DNA of 39,471 nt from a marine group bacterium Sva0996 bin134 (GTDB lineage Bacteria > Actinomycetota > Acidimicrobiia > Acidimicrobiales > Bin134), in the NCBI GenBank assembly GCA_002239105.1, contig MPNQ01000030.1, positions 1 through 39,471 on the forward strand. The letters are read 5' to 3'. How positions within the stretch are numbered: position 1 is the stretch's first letter; each line of letters opens with the position of its first letter. The translations under genes and the position numbers were made by a program. Of this stretch, positions 14,836 to 23,896 are shown in pieces. The notes under the pieces are model-generated. The model searched no databases. It was given only the letters and a program-made list of their open reading frames with translations, and had not been told where the DNA came from.

Positions 14836-16242
14836 TTATTGCACCGTGCCCGGCGGCACGCCCCCCTGGCGGGCGCAGCGCAACCCCAGTGCGGTGGTCA
14901 CCGCTCCCCCGGCAGCCAACATGATGTAGCTGGTGCCCAGATTTCCAACTTGGCCCACCGCCAGGGTGGCGCCCACAATGGTCACGGCGATGGCCACACC
15001 GAAGGCGTTGCCCACCCGCATCATGGTCTGGGCCACGCTGGAGCCCGAGGCCAGGAATTCACTGGGCAGGTCGGCCACCATCACCGCGAACAGCGACCCC
15101 CAAACCAAGCCCGATCCAATTCCCGCCAGCGTCACGCTGAGCACCCACGCATCGATGTCCTCCCGCCCGCTCAGCGTGGCCCACTGCCACACCATGCCCC
15201 CCGTCCACATCAGACTCCCGGCGACCACGAACCTGGCCGGCCCCCACCGGTCGGCCCACCGGCCCGACAGCGCCGACAACAGGCCGGTGAACACGAATAC
15301 CGGGGTCAGCAGCAATCCAGCTTTGATGATCGACAGCTCCCACACATTGGTGAGGTAGTTGATCCCCACCAACTGGTGCCCAAAGAAGGCGATCGAGAAC
15401 ACCAGCATCCCGTAGTTCCCCAGGCGAAAGCTCCTGAAGCGGAACAAAGCGGGGTCGATCACCGGCAACCGGTGGCGCTTCGACCGCCACCCCAGCAGCG
15501 CCAGCACCAGCGGCCCCCCGACCAGAGCGGCCAGCACCACCGGATCAGCCCACGACCACTCCCTACTCTGCACCAGAGCGAACACCATCGCCCCCACTCC
15601 GGCCAACACCATCAACGCGCCCAGCCGGTCGGGCATCTCCGGGGTCTGCTCGCTGCGGCGCTCCTCGATGACCTTGCCGATGAATATCAAAGCGATCACC
15701 CCAAACGGCACGTTCAGCCAGAACGCCCATCGCCAATCGCCCACATGCACCAAAAGTGCCCCCACCGAGGGGCCCATAGCCGCCGCCACCGCGCCGTTGG
15801 CCGACCACGCTCCGACGCCGGTTCCCCGGCGGGAGAGCGGAAAGGCGTCGATCACGATGGCCGCCCCCATGGGGAGGCTCAGCGACGTTCCGATCCCCTG
15901 GAGGGCCCGGGCGCCGATGAGCAGCCCGATACTGGGGGCCAGTGCCGCCGCCGCCGAGGCCAGCGTGAATACCGTGATGCCGGCCATCAATGTGAACCGC
16001 CGCCCCCACCGCTCCCCCAGCACCCCGCCGATCACCAGGGTTGCCGCACCCACGATGGTGAACGAGTTGATGACCCACGACAGCTCGGCCTCGCTGGCGT
16101 CGGGAAATGACTCCTTCAGGTCGGCATAGACCACGAAGATGATCGACAGAGACATGGCCGTCTGGAAGCTGGCCAAGCTGACCACAATCAACACCAGCCA
16201 GGCCCGGCGCATCACCGCCGGATCGATGGCTGGTTGTTGCAT
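14836..16242 (-). CDS. MFS transporter, DHA2 (14-TM) family
   Basis: About 468 aa. Starts MQQPAIDPAVMRRAWLVL; ATG 16242 chosen, GTG immediately upstream at 16245 possible. The hydrophobic pattern gives about 14 segments. DHA2 hallmarks are visible: WVINSFTIVGAATLVIGG in TM2, GERWGRRFTL in the 2-3 loop, and ARALQGIGTSLSLPMG in TM4-5. Such proton antiporters export drugs or small amphipathic compounds. Divergent from cysS, with about 75 bp shared between them. Confidence 0.9.
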   Translation of the reverse strand: MQQPAIDPAVMRRAWLVLIVVSLASFQTAMSLSIIFVVYADLKESFPDASEAELSWVINSFTIVGAATLVIGGVLGERWGRRFTLMAGITVFTLASAAAALAPSIGLLIGARALQGIGTSLSLPMGAAIVIDAFPLSRRGTGVGAWSANGAVAAAMGPSVGALLVHVGDWRWAFWLNVPFGVIALIFIGKVIEERRSEQTPEMPDRLGALMVLAGVGAMVFALVQSREWSWADPVVLAALVGGPLVLALLGWRSKRHRLPVIDPALFRFRSFRLGNYGMLVFSIAFFGHQLVGINYLTNVWELSIIKAGLLLTPVFVFTGLLSALSGRWADRWGPARFVVAGSLMWTGGMVWQWATLSGREDIDAWVLSVTLAGIGSGLVWGSLFAVMVADLPSEFLASGSSVAQTMMRVGNAFGVAIAVTIVGATLAVGQVGNLGTSYIMLAAGGAVTTALGLRCARQGGVPPGTVQ

Positions 16243-16318
16243 CACCGGATGACTGTAACCCCCCGCCTCCCGCTTATCGGATGGCAGCGCCGGGCAGGGC
16301 GCTCAGTAACCTTCGGTC

Positions 16319-17701
16319 GTGGTCTCGTTCTATGACACCCGTCAGCGAGCAGTCGTGCCCTTTGAACCCCTCGAACAGGGCCGGGTATCGATGTATGTGT
16401 GCGGCCCCACGGTGTACGACGATCCCCACGTCGGCCACGCCCGCACCGCGCTCACCTTCGACATGATCCGCCGCTACCTCCAGTGGCGGGGCTACGAGGT
16501 CACGTTTGTGTCGAACATCACCGACATCGACGACAACATCATCAACCGAGCGGCGCAGACCGGCACCACCGAGCCTGAACTGGCGGCCCGCTACGAGCAG
16601 GTTTACATCGACCAGATGGACCGGTTCGGCATCGCCCATCCCGATCATCGGCCCCACGCCACCGAATACGTCGAGGAGATGCTCGATTTCATCGGCGACC
16701 TCGTGGACCGGGGGGCGGCCTACGCCATCGAGGGCAAGGGGGTGTACTTCTCGGTGGCCGCCCACGCCCGCTACGGCGATCTCATCGGGCGCACCCCAGA
16801 GGAGTTGCGGGAAGGGGCCGGTGCCCGGGTGGAGGTAGACGTCGACAAGGCCGACCCTTTGGACTTCGCCCTGTGGAAGGCAGCCAAACCGGGCGAGCCC
16901 GATTGGGACTCCCCGTGGGGGCCGGGCCGACCGGGGTGGCACATCGAGTGCGTGGCCATGGCCACCGACTTGCTGGGCGAGATCTTCGACATTCACGGCG
17001 GGGGCGACGACCTGGCCTTTCCCCATCACCAGAACGAGGTGGCCGAGGCCGAGGGGGCCGAGTTGGGCTTCGCCCGCCATTGGATCCACGGGGCCATGCT
17101 CAATGTGAATGGCGAGAAGATGGCCAAGTCGCTGGGCAACTTCACCACCCTTTCCGACTTGCTCGACGCGTACGAGCCCCAAGTGCTGCGGCTGCTCATG
17201 CTGCAAACCCACTACCGCACGGTCATGGAGTTGAGCGACGACGCCCTGTCCGGCGCCTCCGGAGCGCTGGACCGGCTCCGGGCCTGGCATCGCCGAGCGG
17301 TGGCCGCGGACCTGGACCAAACAGCAAGCGCTGATGCCGATGCGGTGGCCAGGTTCACCGCGGCGATGGACGACGACTTCGGCACCCCTGCCGCGCTGGC
17401 GGTGGTGTTCGATTTGGTCCGGGAGGGCAATGCCGCGTTGGACGCCAGCGATCCGGATCGGGCCGCGGCTGCTCACGTCACAGTGTGCGACTTGGCGGGT
17501 GCTTTGGGCCTGATCCTGGCCGGGGACGGCCAAGACGGCGACGATGCCCTAACCGAAAGGGTGGAGCAGTTGCTGGCAGAGCGGGACGAGGCCCGGGCGG
17601 CCAAAGACTTCGCCACCGCCGACCGCATCCGCGACCATCTCGCCGACGAGGGGATCGTGATTGAGGACACCCCCGGCGGCACCATCTGGAGGAAGACCTG
17701 A
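16319..17701 (+). CDS. cysS: Cysteine--tRNA ligase
   Basis: 460 aa from GTG 16319. Class I synthetase with HIGH-type motif HVGH (37-40), KMSKS-type KMAKS (267-271) and the Zn site C28, C211, H236 and E240 (CGPT, IEC, HHQNE). The C-terminal anticodon-binding DALR-like domain ends with the typical AKDFATADRIRDHL and DTPGGTIW. Its length matches bacterial CysRS. MshC, a paralogue in actinobacteria, is shorter and lacks this C-terminal end, so cysS is preferred. Only housekeeping gene in the window. The 3' end overlaps the next gene. Confidence 0.96.
   Translation: MVSFYDTRQRAVVPFEPLEQGRVSMYVCGPTVYDDPHVGHARTALTFDMIRRYLQWRGYEVTFVSNITDIDDNIINRAAQTGTTEPELAARYEQVYIDQMDRFGIAHPDHRPHATEYVEEMLDFIGDLVDRGAAYAIEGKGVYFSVAAHARYGDLIGRTPEELREGAGARVEVDVDKADPLDFALWKAAKPGEPDWDSPWGPGRPGWHIECVAMATDLLGEIFDIHGGGDDLAFPHHQNEVAEAEGAELGFARHWIHGAMLNVNGEKMAKSLGNFTTLSDLLDAYEPQVLRLLMLQTHYRTVMELSDDALSGASGALDRLRAWHRRAVAADLDQTASADADAVARFTAAMDDDFGTPAALAVVFDLVREGNAALDASDPDRAAAAHVTVCDLAGALGLILAGDGQDGDDALTERVEQLLAERDEARAAKDFATADRIRDHLADEGIVIEDTPGGTIWRKT
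17688..17692 (+). promoter_or_regulatory. Shine-Dalgarno GGAGG pointing to a CTG start
   Basis: GGAGG followed by a 5-nt spacer and CTG at 17698, which overlaps the cysS stop as CTGA. No ATG, GTG or TTG lies in this frame until 17800, so the site supports a non-canonical start for the phosphotransferase. Confidence 0.55.
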
Positions 17702-18681
17702 GGAAGCGCATCGCCAGGCTGCTCGGTCGCCCGATCGCCGGGATCGAAATCCTGGACGACCAATCCGGCACCACCCGGCGAACCCGGGCTCGGCTGCACA
17801 TGGCTGATGGCGACAGCCTCTCGGTGTTCGTCAAACGACCGTCTCGCTCCTTGGTAGCCCGGGCCTTCGTGGCCGTTCCCCGGCTGAGCCGGGCCGAGGT
17901 GGGGTTCTACACCGATCTGCAAGATCAAGTGCCGGTGGCCACCCCCCAGTGCTACGCGGCCCAGCACACACCCGGAAGCTTCATTTTGGTGCTAGAGGAC
18001 TTGGCCGCGGCCGGCGCTCGCCTGGGTTCGTCCATCAACCCCATCAGCGCCGATGAGGCCGCTGCCCTGTTGGCCGCGCTGGCCGACATGCACCGCCAGT
18101 GGTGGGGGCGCACTGAGTCGCACCCGTGGCTGGCTCGAAACCCCCGTCGGGAGCTCGTGTTGGGAGCGCTGCTCAGCCCGTCTCTGTGCCGTCTGGGGCT
18201 ACGCCGAGCCCAACAGGCCGTGCCCCCCGCACTGCACAAGCCCATCTTCCGCTATGCCCGCAACCGCCGGGCCGCCCATGCCGTCATGTCGGCGGGACCA
18301 ACCACGCTGATCCACAACGACTGCCATCCCAGCAATCAATTCACCGCAGCCGACGGCCGTTCTGGATTGTTCGACTGGCAGCTCTGCCGGGCCGGTCCGT
18401 GGGCTCGAGACGTGGCCTACCTGCTGGCCACGTCGCTGGATCCGGAGACCCGCCGGAGCACCGAACGCAATCTAATAGCGGATTACCTGGATCGACTCGG
18501 CCCTGACGCCCCGACACTCGACGATGCCTGGTTGGCTTATCGCCGCCAGACGGTCTATGCGGTCGAAGCCATGCTGGTCACCGCCGCAGTGGGCGTGATG
18601 ATGCCCAAGTCCACCGCCATCGCCCTGGTTGAGCGCACCGCCACTGCGGCTGCCGACCTAGATTCATTCGACGCCCTATGA
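17698..18681 (+). CDS. Phosphotransferase/kinase of the APH-choline kinase fold, probable CTG start
   Basis: 327 aa if started at CTG 17698, or 293 aa from the first ATG (17800). The upstream 34 codons read sensibly (IAGIEILDD, TTRRTRARLHM) and would supply the N-lobe strands before VFVKRP, whose Lys is the likely ATP-contacting residue. Catalytic loop HNDCHPSNQF and metal-binding DWQLCRAGPWARDVAYLL are complete, so the kinase should be active. Family members phosphorylate aminoglycosides, choline, ecdysteroids or sugars; the substrate is unknown. ATGA overlap with the downstream peptidase gene indicates coupling. Confidence 0.8.
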   Translation: MRKRIARLLGRPIAGIEILDDQSGTTRRTRARLHMADGDSLSVFVKRPSRSLVARAFVAVPRLSRAEVGFYTDLQDQVPVATPQCYAAQHTPGSFILVLEDLAAAGARLGSSINPISADEAAALLAALADMHRQWWGRTESHPWLARNPRRELVLGALLSPSLCRLGLRRAQQAVPPALHKPIFRYARNRRAAHAVMSAGPTTLIHNDCHPSNQFTAADGRSGLFDWQLCRAGPWARDVAYLLATSLDPETRRSTERNLIADYLDRLGPDAPTLDDAWLAYRRQTVYAVEAMLVTAAVGVMMPKSTAIALVERTATAAADLDSFDAL

Positions 18682-20774
18682 CCGAGTCGTTTCCCCGCCA
18701 GCACGCCCGCACCCGGGGCTTCACCCTGGGCGCACCCCGCAGCTTCACGGTGTCTCACGATGGCCGCCGGGTGGCCTATTTGCGCAGCGAATCGGGGGAC
18801 GATCCCGTCAACCGGCTCTGGATGCTAAACGCTGCTACCGGCACCGAGCGGTTGGTGGCCGACCCCGCCCAGCTTCTGGCCGACCCCGGCGAGGAGAACC
18901 TCCCCCCGGCTGAGCGGGCTCGCCGGGAGCGGGCTCGGGAGAGCGGCGGGGGGATCGTGGCCTACGCCGGCAACCCCGAGCTGACCAAGATCGCCTTCAC
19001 GCTGGATGGGCGGGTGTTCTTGGCCGACATCGCCAACGGCACCGCCGATTCGCTCCCCGCCGAGCAGGGCGCCTTCGACTCCCGACCCTCCCCGGACGGG
19101 CAGCGGGTGGCGTATGTCTCCGGCGCCAGCCTGCGGGTGGTAGGTGCCGCGGCCGATGGCCTCGACCAACTGGTCATAGATGAGACAGGCGACACCGTGA
19201 GCTGGGGATCGGCTGAGTTCATCGCCGCTGAGGAGATGGGCCGCAGCCGGGGGTACTGGTGGTCACCCGACAGCCAGCGCCTCCTGGTGGCCCGCGTGGA
19301 TACCGCCCCGGTGCCCATCTGGCATATTGCCTCCCCCGCTGATCCGGCCGCCGCCCCGGTGCCCATGGCCTACCCCGCGGCAGGCACGGTCAATGCCGAC
19401 GTCTCCCTGGCCATCATCGGGCTGGACGACAGCCGGATCGACGTCGCGTGGGACCGGGACGCTTACGAATACCTGGCCCGGGCTAGCTGGGCGCCCCGGA
19501 CGAATCCCGTCATCGCCCTGCAGAGCCGGGACCAGCGCACGGTGCTGATCCTGGAAGTCGACCCCCACACCGGGGCGACAACAGAACTGGCCCGCCAAAC
19601 CGACTCGCACTGGGTGGAGCTGGTGCCCGGCACCCCCACCTGGATGGGTGAGCGACTGGTGACCGCAGAAGATCGGGGCTCGGCCCGACGTCTGGTGATC
19701 GACGGCGTCGAGGCCACACCCGACACTCTGCAAGTCCGCAGCGTGGTGGCCGCCAGTGAGCACCGGGTGGTGTTCACCGCGTCCGAAGACCCCACCGAGG
19801 TCCATGTGTGGCAGCTCGACGCCGGCGGAGCACTGCAACCGCTCACCGCTGATCCCGGCCTACACAGCTCGGCTGCCGGGGGTGGCACCACAGTGATTGT
19901 GCGGCCCGCGGGCACCAACCGAGAAGCCGCAGTGGAAGTGGTCACCTCCACAGAGCGCTTCCCCATCACCTCACGGGCCGACACCCCAGCCCTGTCCCCG
20001 TCGCCCCGGTTCTCCGTCGTCGGCACCCGAGAGCTGCGAACCGCGGTGCTATACCCATCTGACGACGACAACACCAGCGGCGACTCGCTGCCGGTGCTGC
20101 TGGACCCCTACGGCGGTCCCCACGCCCAGCGGGTGCTCAGAGCCCGGTCGCCGTTTCTGGTGTCGCAGTGGTTCGCCGACCAGGGATTTGCCGTGGTCAT
20201 CACCGACGGCCGGGGCACACCGGCTCGCGGCCCGACCTGGGAGCGGGCGGTGGCCGGCGACCTGGCCCACCCGGTGCTGGAAGACCAGATCGACGCCCTC
20301 GACGCCTTGGCCGAGCTGCACCCCCGGCTCGACTTGGGCCGAGTGGCGGTGAGGGGCTGGTCGTTTGGGGGCTACCTGGCCGCGCTGGCCGTGCTGGCCC
20401 GGCCCGACCGGTTCCACGCCGCCATTGCCGGCGCGCCGGTCACCGACTGGCGGCTCTACGACACCCACTACACCGAGCGCTACCTGGGCCACCCCGACCA
20501 CCACCCCGAGGCCTACACTCGCACCAGCCTGCTGGAGTTGGCCGACCAGCTCTCCCGCCCCCTGCTGTTGATCTGCGGCCTGGCCGACGACAACGTGTTC
20601 GCCGCCCACACCCTCCAGTTGTCCCAAGCCCTGTTCGAAGCCGGCCGCCCCCACCAGGTGCTGCCCCTGCCCGGCGTCACCCACATGACCCCCCAAGAAC
20701 AGGTGGCCGAGAACCTCCTGCTCCTCCAGCGGGCCTTCCTCTTCGACAGCCTCGGCATCCGCCCACAAGAATGA
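18678..20774 (+). CDS. S9 family peptidase (DPP-IV/prolyl oligopeptidase type)
   Basis: 698 aa. An N-terminal beta-propeller of the DPP-IV type (repeating WSPDSQ and VAYVSG-like blades, about 20-440) precedes an alpha/beta-hydrolase domain with nucleophile S562 in GWSFGGY, D638 in LADDNVF and H669 in VTHM. No signal peptide, so probably cytosolic. Cleaves short peptides, usually after Pro or Ala. EEMGRSRGYWWSPD matches the Glu pair region that binds the substrate N-terminus in DPP-IV-like enzymes. The start overlaps the kinase stop (ATGA). Confidence 0.92.
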   Translation: MTESFPRQHARTRGFTLGAPRSFTVSHDGRRVAYLRSESGDDPVNRLWMLNAATGTERLVADPAQLLADPGEENLPPAERARRERARESGGGIVAYAGNPELTKIAFTLDGRVFLADIANGTADSLPAEQGAFDSRPSPDGQRVAYVSGASLRVVGAAADGLDQLVIDETGDTVSWGSAEFIAAEEMGRSRGYWWSPDSQRLLVARVDTAPVPIWHIASPADPAAAPVPMAYPAAGTVNADVSLAIIGLDDSRIDVAWDRDAYEYLARASWAPRTNPVIALQSRDQRTVLILEVDPHTGATTELARQTDSHWVELVPGTPTWMGERLVTAEDRGSARRLVIDGVEATPDTLQVRSVVAASEHRVVFTASEDPTEVHVWQLDAGGALQPLTADPGLHSSAAGGGTTVIVRPAGTNREAAVEVVTSTERFPITSRADTPALSPSPRFSVVGTRELRTAVLYPSDDDNTSGDSLPVLLDPYGGPHAQRVLRARSPFLVSQWFADQGFAVVITDGRGTPARGPTWERAVAGDLAHPVLEDQIDALDALAELHPRLDLGRVAVRGWSFGGYLAALAVLARPDRFHAAIAGAPVTDWRLYDTHYTERYLGHPDHHPEAYTRTSLLELADQLSRPLLLICGLADDNVFAAHTLQLSQALFEAGRPHQVLPLPGVTHMTPQEQVAENLLLLQRAFLFDSLGIRPQE

Positions 20775-20778
20775 CCTC

Positions 20779-21744
20779 ATGGCACGCATAACTGCCCCCG
20801 GTGAGGTGCTCTGCGGGATCCAGCTTCCGATCCAAACGCTCAATGAGAGGATCCGGCAGCCGTGGGAAGCCGACGCCACCGTTGACGATCTGGTGGCCGT
20901 CGCCCAAACCGCCGAAGGCTCGGGGCTGGGCTTCGTGGGGGTGTGCGATCACATAGCCATCCCCGACAACGACTACGCCGCCCACATGTCCACCACTTGG
21001 TACGACCCCATCGCCACGCTCAGCTATTTGGGCGCGGCCACCAGCACCATCCGCCTGCTGTCGGAGGTGTACATCCTTCCGTACCGCCATCCGCTGACCA
21101 CCGCGAATTCATTCGCCACCCTCGACCACCTCACCGGCGGGCGAGCGGTGATGGGAGTGGGCGCCGGCCACGTGGAAGCCGAGTTTGAGGCCCTGGGATT
21201 GAGCTTTGCCGACCGAGGCCGTATGACCAACGAGGCCATCGACGCGGTGCGGGTGGCCATCGGTGCGGCGGGCGGGTTCTGCCAGTTCAGCGGGGAGTTC
21301 TACGACTTCAAAGATGTGGGGGTCGGCCCCGCCGCCGCGCAAAGCGCCATCCCCATCTGGATCGGGGGCAGCAGCCGTCCGGCTCTTCGCCGGGTGGTGG
21401 AGCGGGGAGACGGCTGGATTCCCCAAGGCACCCCTCGGGAGGCCATCGCCGAGCAACTCGACTACATGCGGAACCATGCCGATGCCGTGGGCCGCGACCT
21501 AAACGAAGTGGATTTCGGATGGATAGCCGAGAGCATCCACGTCGGCGAACCCCCTGAAGGGCTGTTCTTGCCGGGATGGCCGCATCTCAGCGGCTCTCCC
21601 GACCAGATCGCCGAGTCGCTGCGCTACGCCCTCGGGTTGGGCATCTCGGTGCTGTTTCTGTTCTTGCGAGCCCGCGACCTGCCCGAATACCTGGATCAGG
21701 TCGCCCGCTTCGGCACCGAAGTGGTGCCCTTGCTCACCGACTGA
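20779..21744 (+). CDS. LLM class flavin/F420-dependent oxidoreductase
   Basis: 321 aa luciferase-like TIM barrel: CDHIAIP near residue 54, ILPYRHPLTTANSFATLDHLTGGR (about 100-123), MGVGAGHVEAEFEALG, and IPIWIGGSSRPALRRV near 195. These are standard LLM-family cofactor-site segments. In high-GC actinobacteria such enzymes commonly use F420, which is inference here. Four base pairs after the peptidase gene and 13 before the CoA transferase, so cotranscribed. Confidence 0.9.
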   Translation: MARITAPGEVLCGIQLPIQTLNERIRQPWEADATVDDLVAVAQTAEGSGLGFVGVCDHIAIPDNDYAAHMSTTWYDPIATLSYLGAATSTIRLLSEVYILPYRHPLTTANSFATLDHLTGGRAVMGVGAGHVEAEFEALGLSFADRGRMTNEAIDAVRVAIGAAGGFCQFSGEFYDFKDVGVGPAAAQSAIPIWIGGSSRPALRRVVERGDGWIPQGTPREAIAEQLDYMRNHADAVGRDLNEVDFGWIAESIHVGEPPEGLFLPGWPHLSGSPDQIAESLRYALGLGISVLFLFLRARDLPEYLDQVARFGTEVVPLLTD

Positions 21745-21757
21745 GCCCCGGCGAACC

Positions 21758-22960
21758 ATGAGCGGCGTGCTGTCAGGAATGCGGGTGGTGGAAGGTTCGG
21801 CCTTCGTGGCCTGCCCTTCAGGGGGAATGACCCTGGCCCAACACGGCGCCGACGTGATCCGCTTCGACGCCATCGGCGGGGGCATCGACTACCACCGGTG
21901 GCCGCTCACCCCCGACGGCCAGTCGCTGTACTGGCAGGGCTTGAACAAGGGCAAGCGGTCGATCCAGGTAGATCTCCGCTCTCCCGAGGGTCGGGAGCTG
22001 ATCACCGCCCTGGCCACCGCCCCCGGCCCCGACGCCGGCATCTTCACCACCAACTTCCCCGCCGTCGGATGGCTGTCGTACGAGAGCCTCCGCCAGCACC
22101 GCGACGACCTCATCATGGTGGCCATCACCGGCAACCACGACGGCTCCACCGCAGTGGACTACACGGTGAACTGCGCGGTGGGCTACCCCTGGCTCACCGG
22201 CAACGACGGCACCATCAACCATGTGCTGCCCGCCTGGGACATCATCTGCGGACAGACCGCCGCTCTGGGAGTGCTGGTCGCGGAGCGCCAACGGACCCGC
22301 ACCGGTCAGGGGAGCTTGGTGAATCTGGCCCTGTCCGATGTGGCCCTGGCTGCGGTGTCCATGCTCGGCCATGTGGCCGAGGCCCAGCTTCTGGGCACCC
22401 AGCGGCCCCGGATCGGCAACGACATCTACGGTGCCTTCGGGCGGGATTTCGAGCTGGCCGACGGCGAGCGCATCCAACTGGTGGCGGTCAGCGCCCGTCA
22501 GTGGCAAGGGATCGTGGCCGCCTGCGGAATCGCCGACGAAGTGGCCGCGCTGGAGGCCGAGACCGGGCTGGACTTCACCCGGGTCGACGGCGATCGCTAC
22601 CGGGCGCTCGACCGCCTCAACCCGCTGGCCGCCCGGTGGTGTGCGGCTCACACCCTGGCCGAGGCTTCGGTCGCGCTGGATGCCCAGGGGGTGTGCTGGG
22701 GGCGCTACCAATCGATGCTGGAGTTGGTGGCCAACGACCCCCGGTGCTCCACCGAGAATCCCCTGTTCACCGAGGTGAACCACCCCGACACGGGCCAGTA
22801 CATCACCCCCGGCCCCCCGCTGCGGTTCCCCGCTGAGAGTCTTGCCGATCCGGGCCCTGCTCCCCGCCTCGGCCAGCACACCGACGAGGTACTGGCCGAT
22901 GTCCTCGGCCTCTCGGGCACCGAAATCGCCCGTCTCCACGACAACCAGATCATCGTCTGA
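21758..22960 (+). CDS. Class III CoA transferase (CaiB/BaiF family)
   Basis: 400 aa. Typical opening LSGMRVVEGSAFVACPSGGMTLAQHGADVIRFD, then YWQGLNKGKRSIQVDL (58-73). The catalytic Asp is probably D194 in LALSDVAL, which aligns with the Asp of formyl-CoA transferase, and ends with VLADVLGLSGTEIARL. Moves CoA between carboxylates, activating an acid for beta-oxidation-like degradation. Sits between two LLM oxidoreductase genes on the same strand. Confidence 0.92.
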   Translation: MSGVLSGMRVVEGSAFVACPSGGMTLAQHGADVIRFDAIGGGIDYHRWPLTPDGQSLYWQGLNKGKRSIQVDLRSPEGRELITALATAPGPDAGIFTTNFPAVGWLSYESLRQHRDDLIMVAITGNHDGSTAVDYTVNCAVGYPWLTGNDGTINHVLPAWDIICGQTAALGVLVAERQRTRTGQGSLVNLALSDVALAAVSMLGHVAEAQLLGTQRPRIGNDIYGAFGRDFELADGERIQLVAVSARQWQGIVAACGIADEVAALEAETGLDFTRVDGDRYRALDRLNPLAARWCAAHTLAEASVALDAQGVCWGRYQSMLELVANDPRCSTENPLFTEVNHPDTGQYITPGPPLRFPAESLADPGPAPRLGQHTDEVLADVLGLSGTEIARLHDNQIIV

Positions 22961-22999
22961 CCATCCCAAGGAGGCGGGCGGGCCGCTACTTTGCTCCCC

Positions 23000-23890
23000 A
23001 TGAGCATGGACATTGGACGCGTCGGGGTTTGGACCCGCACCGACAGCTTCTCCACCGGCGAGGCCATCGAGTTCGCCCAGCGGGTCGAGGAGTTGGGCTA
23101 CGGCGCCCTGTGGATCCCCGATGCCTTCGGGCGCGACCCATTCGCCCACGCCTCGCTGTTGCTTAACCACACTTCCACGCTGGTGCTGGCCACCGGGGTG
23201 GTCAACATCCATCTGCGCGAGGCCCAGGCCACCTCTTGCGCTCAAAAGGAACTGCACGATCAGTCGGGGGGCCGCTTTCTCCTCGGTCTGGGGGTGTCCC
23301 ACCAGGCGCCGGTGGAGCGTATGCAGCAAAAGCCCTACCCCGCGCCGATCCCGTCGATGCGGGAGTACCTCGACAAGATGGAAAGCGCCATGTGGTGGGG
23401 ACCGGAGCTCGACGGCGAGCCGCCCATGGTGCTGGCCGCCCTCGGCCCGCTCATGCTGAAGCTGGCCGCCGAGCGCACCATGGGCGCCCACCCCTATTTC
23501 GCCCCGCCGGAGAACTCCCGTCGGTCCCGCCAGATCATGGGCCCCGACGCCTGGATCTGCCCGGAGCAGAAGGTGATGCTGGAAACCGACCCGCAGCGAG
23601 CCCGGGAACGGGCCCGGGCCTCCATGGCCGGGCCGCTGCACATGCCCAACTATCGGAACAACCTCATGCGCTGCGGGTTCGAGGAGAGCGCCCTCGACGA
23701 CGGCGGCAGCGACGAGGTGGTCGACGCCGTGGTGGCCTGGGGCGACGAAGACGCGCTGGTGGAGCGGGTGCGCCAGCACCACGAGGCAGGAGCCACCCAT
23801 GTGTGCATCCAGCCGCTCGACCCGGTGGACAAGACCCGCCCCAGCCTGGAGACGCTCGAATCCCTCGCCCCCCGCCTGAACGGAGCGTGA
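23000..23890 (+). CDS. LLM class flavin-dependent oxidoreductase, TIGR03620-like
   Basis: 296 aa from ATG 23000 (TTG at 22991 is in frame). Features GRVGVWTRTDSFS at the start, ELGYGALWIPDAFGRDPF, LATGVVNIHLREAQA and GRFLLGLGVSHQAPVERMQ, which resemble the actinobacterial F420-type LLM subgroup. A perfect AAGGAGG occurs about 25 nt before the ATG, too far to be used in the usual way. Probably reduces or oxidises an intermediate handled by the neighbouring CoA transferase and SDR. Confidence 0.88.
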   Translation: MSMDIGRVGVWTRTDSFSTGEAIEFAQRVEELGYGALWIPDAFGRDPFAHASLLLNHTSTLVLATGVVNIHLREAQATSCAQKELHDQSGGRFLLGLGVSHQAPVERMQQKPYPAPIPSMREYLDKMESAMWWGPELDGEPPMVLAALGPLMLKLAAERTMGAHPYFAPPENSRRSRQIMGPDAWICPEQKVMLETDPQRARERARASMAGPLHMPNYRNNLMRCGFEESALDDGGSDEVVDAVVAWGDEDALVERVRQHHEAGATHVCIQPLDPVDKTRPSLETLESLAPRLNGA

Positions 23891-23896
23891 TCAGCT

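Noticed and set aside
16319..17701. Mycothiol ligase MshC instead of cysS
   Set aside because: Full-length C-terminal anticodon-binding part and the DTPGGTIW ending are those of cysteinyl-tRNA synthetase; MshC is shorter.
21818..23800. 660-codon minus-strand frame opposite the CoA transferase and LLM genes
   Set aside because: Low-complexity Gly/His/Val composition; the plus-strand genes have clear family motifs over the whole length. High G/C makes long antisense frames common here.
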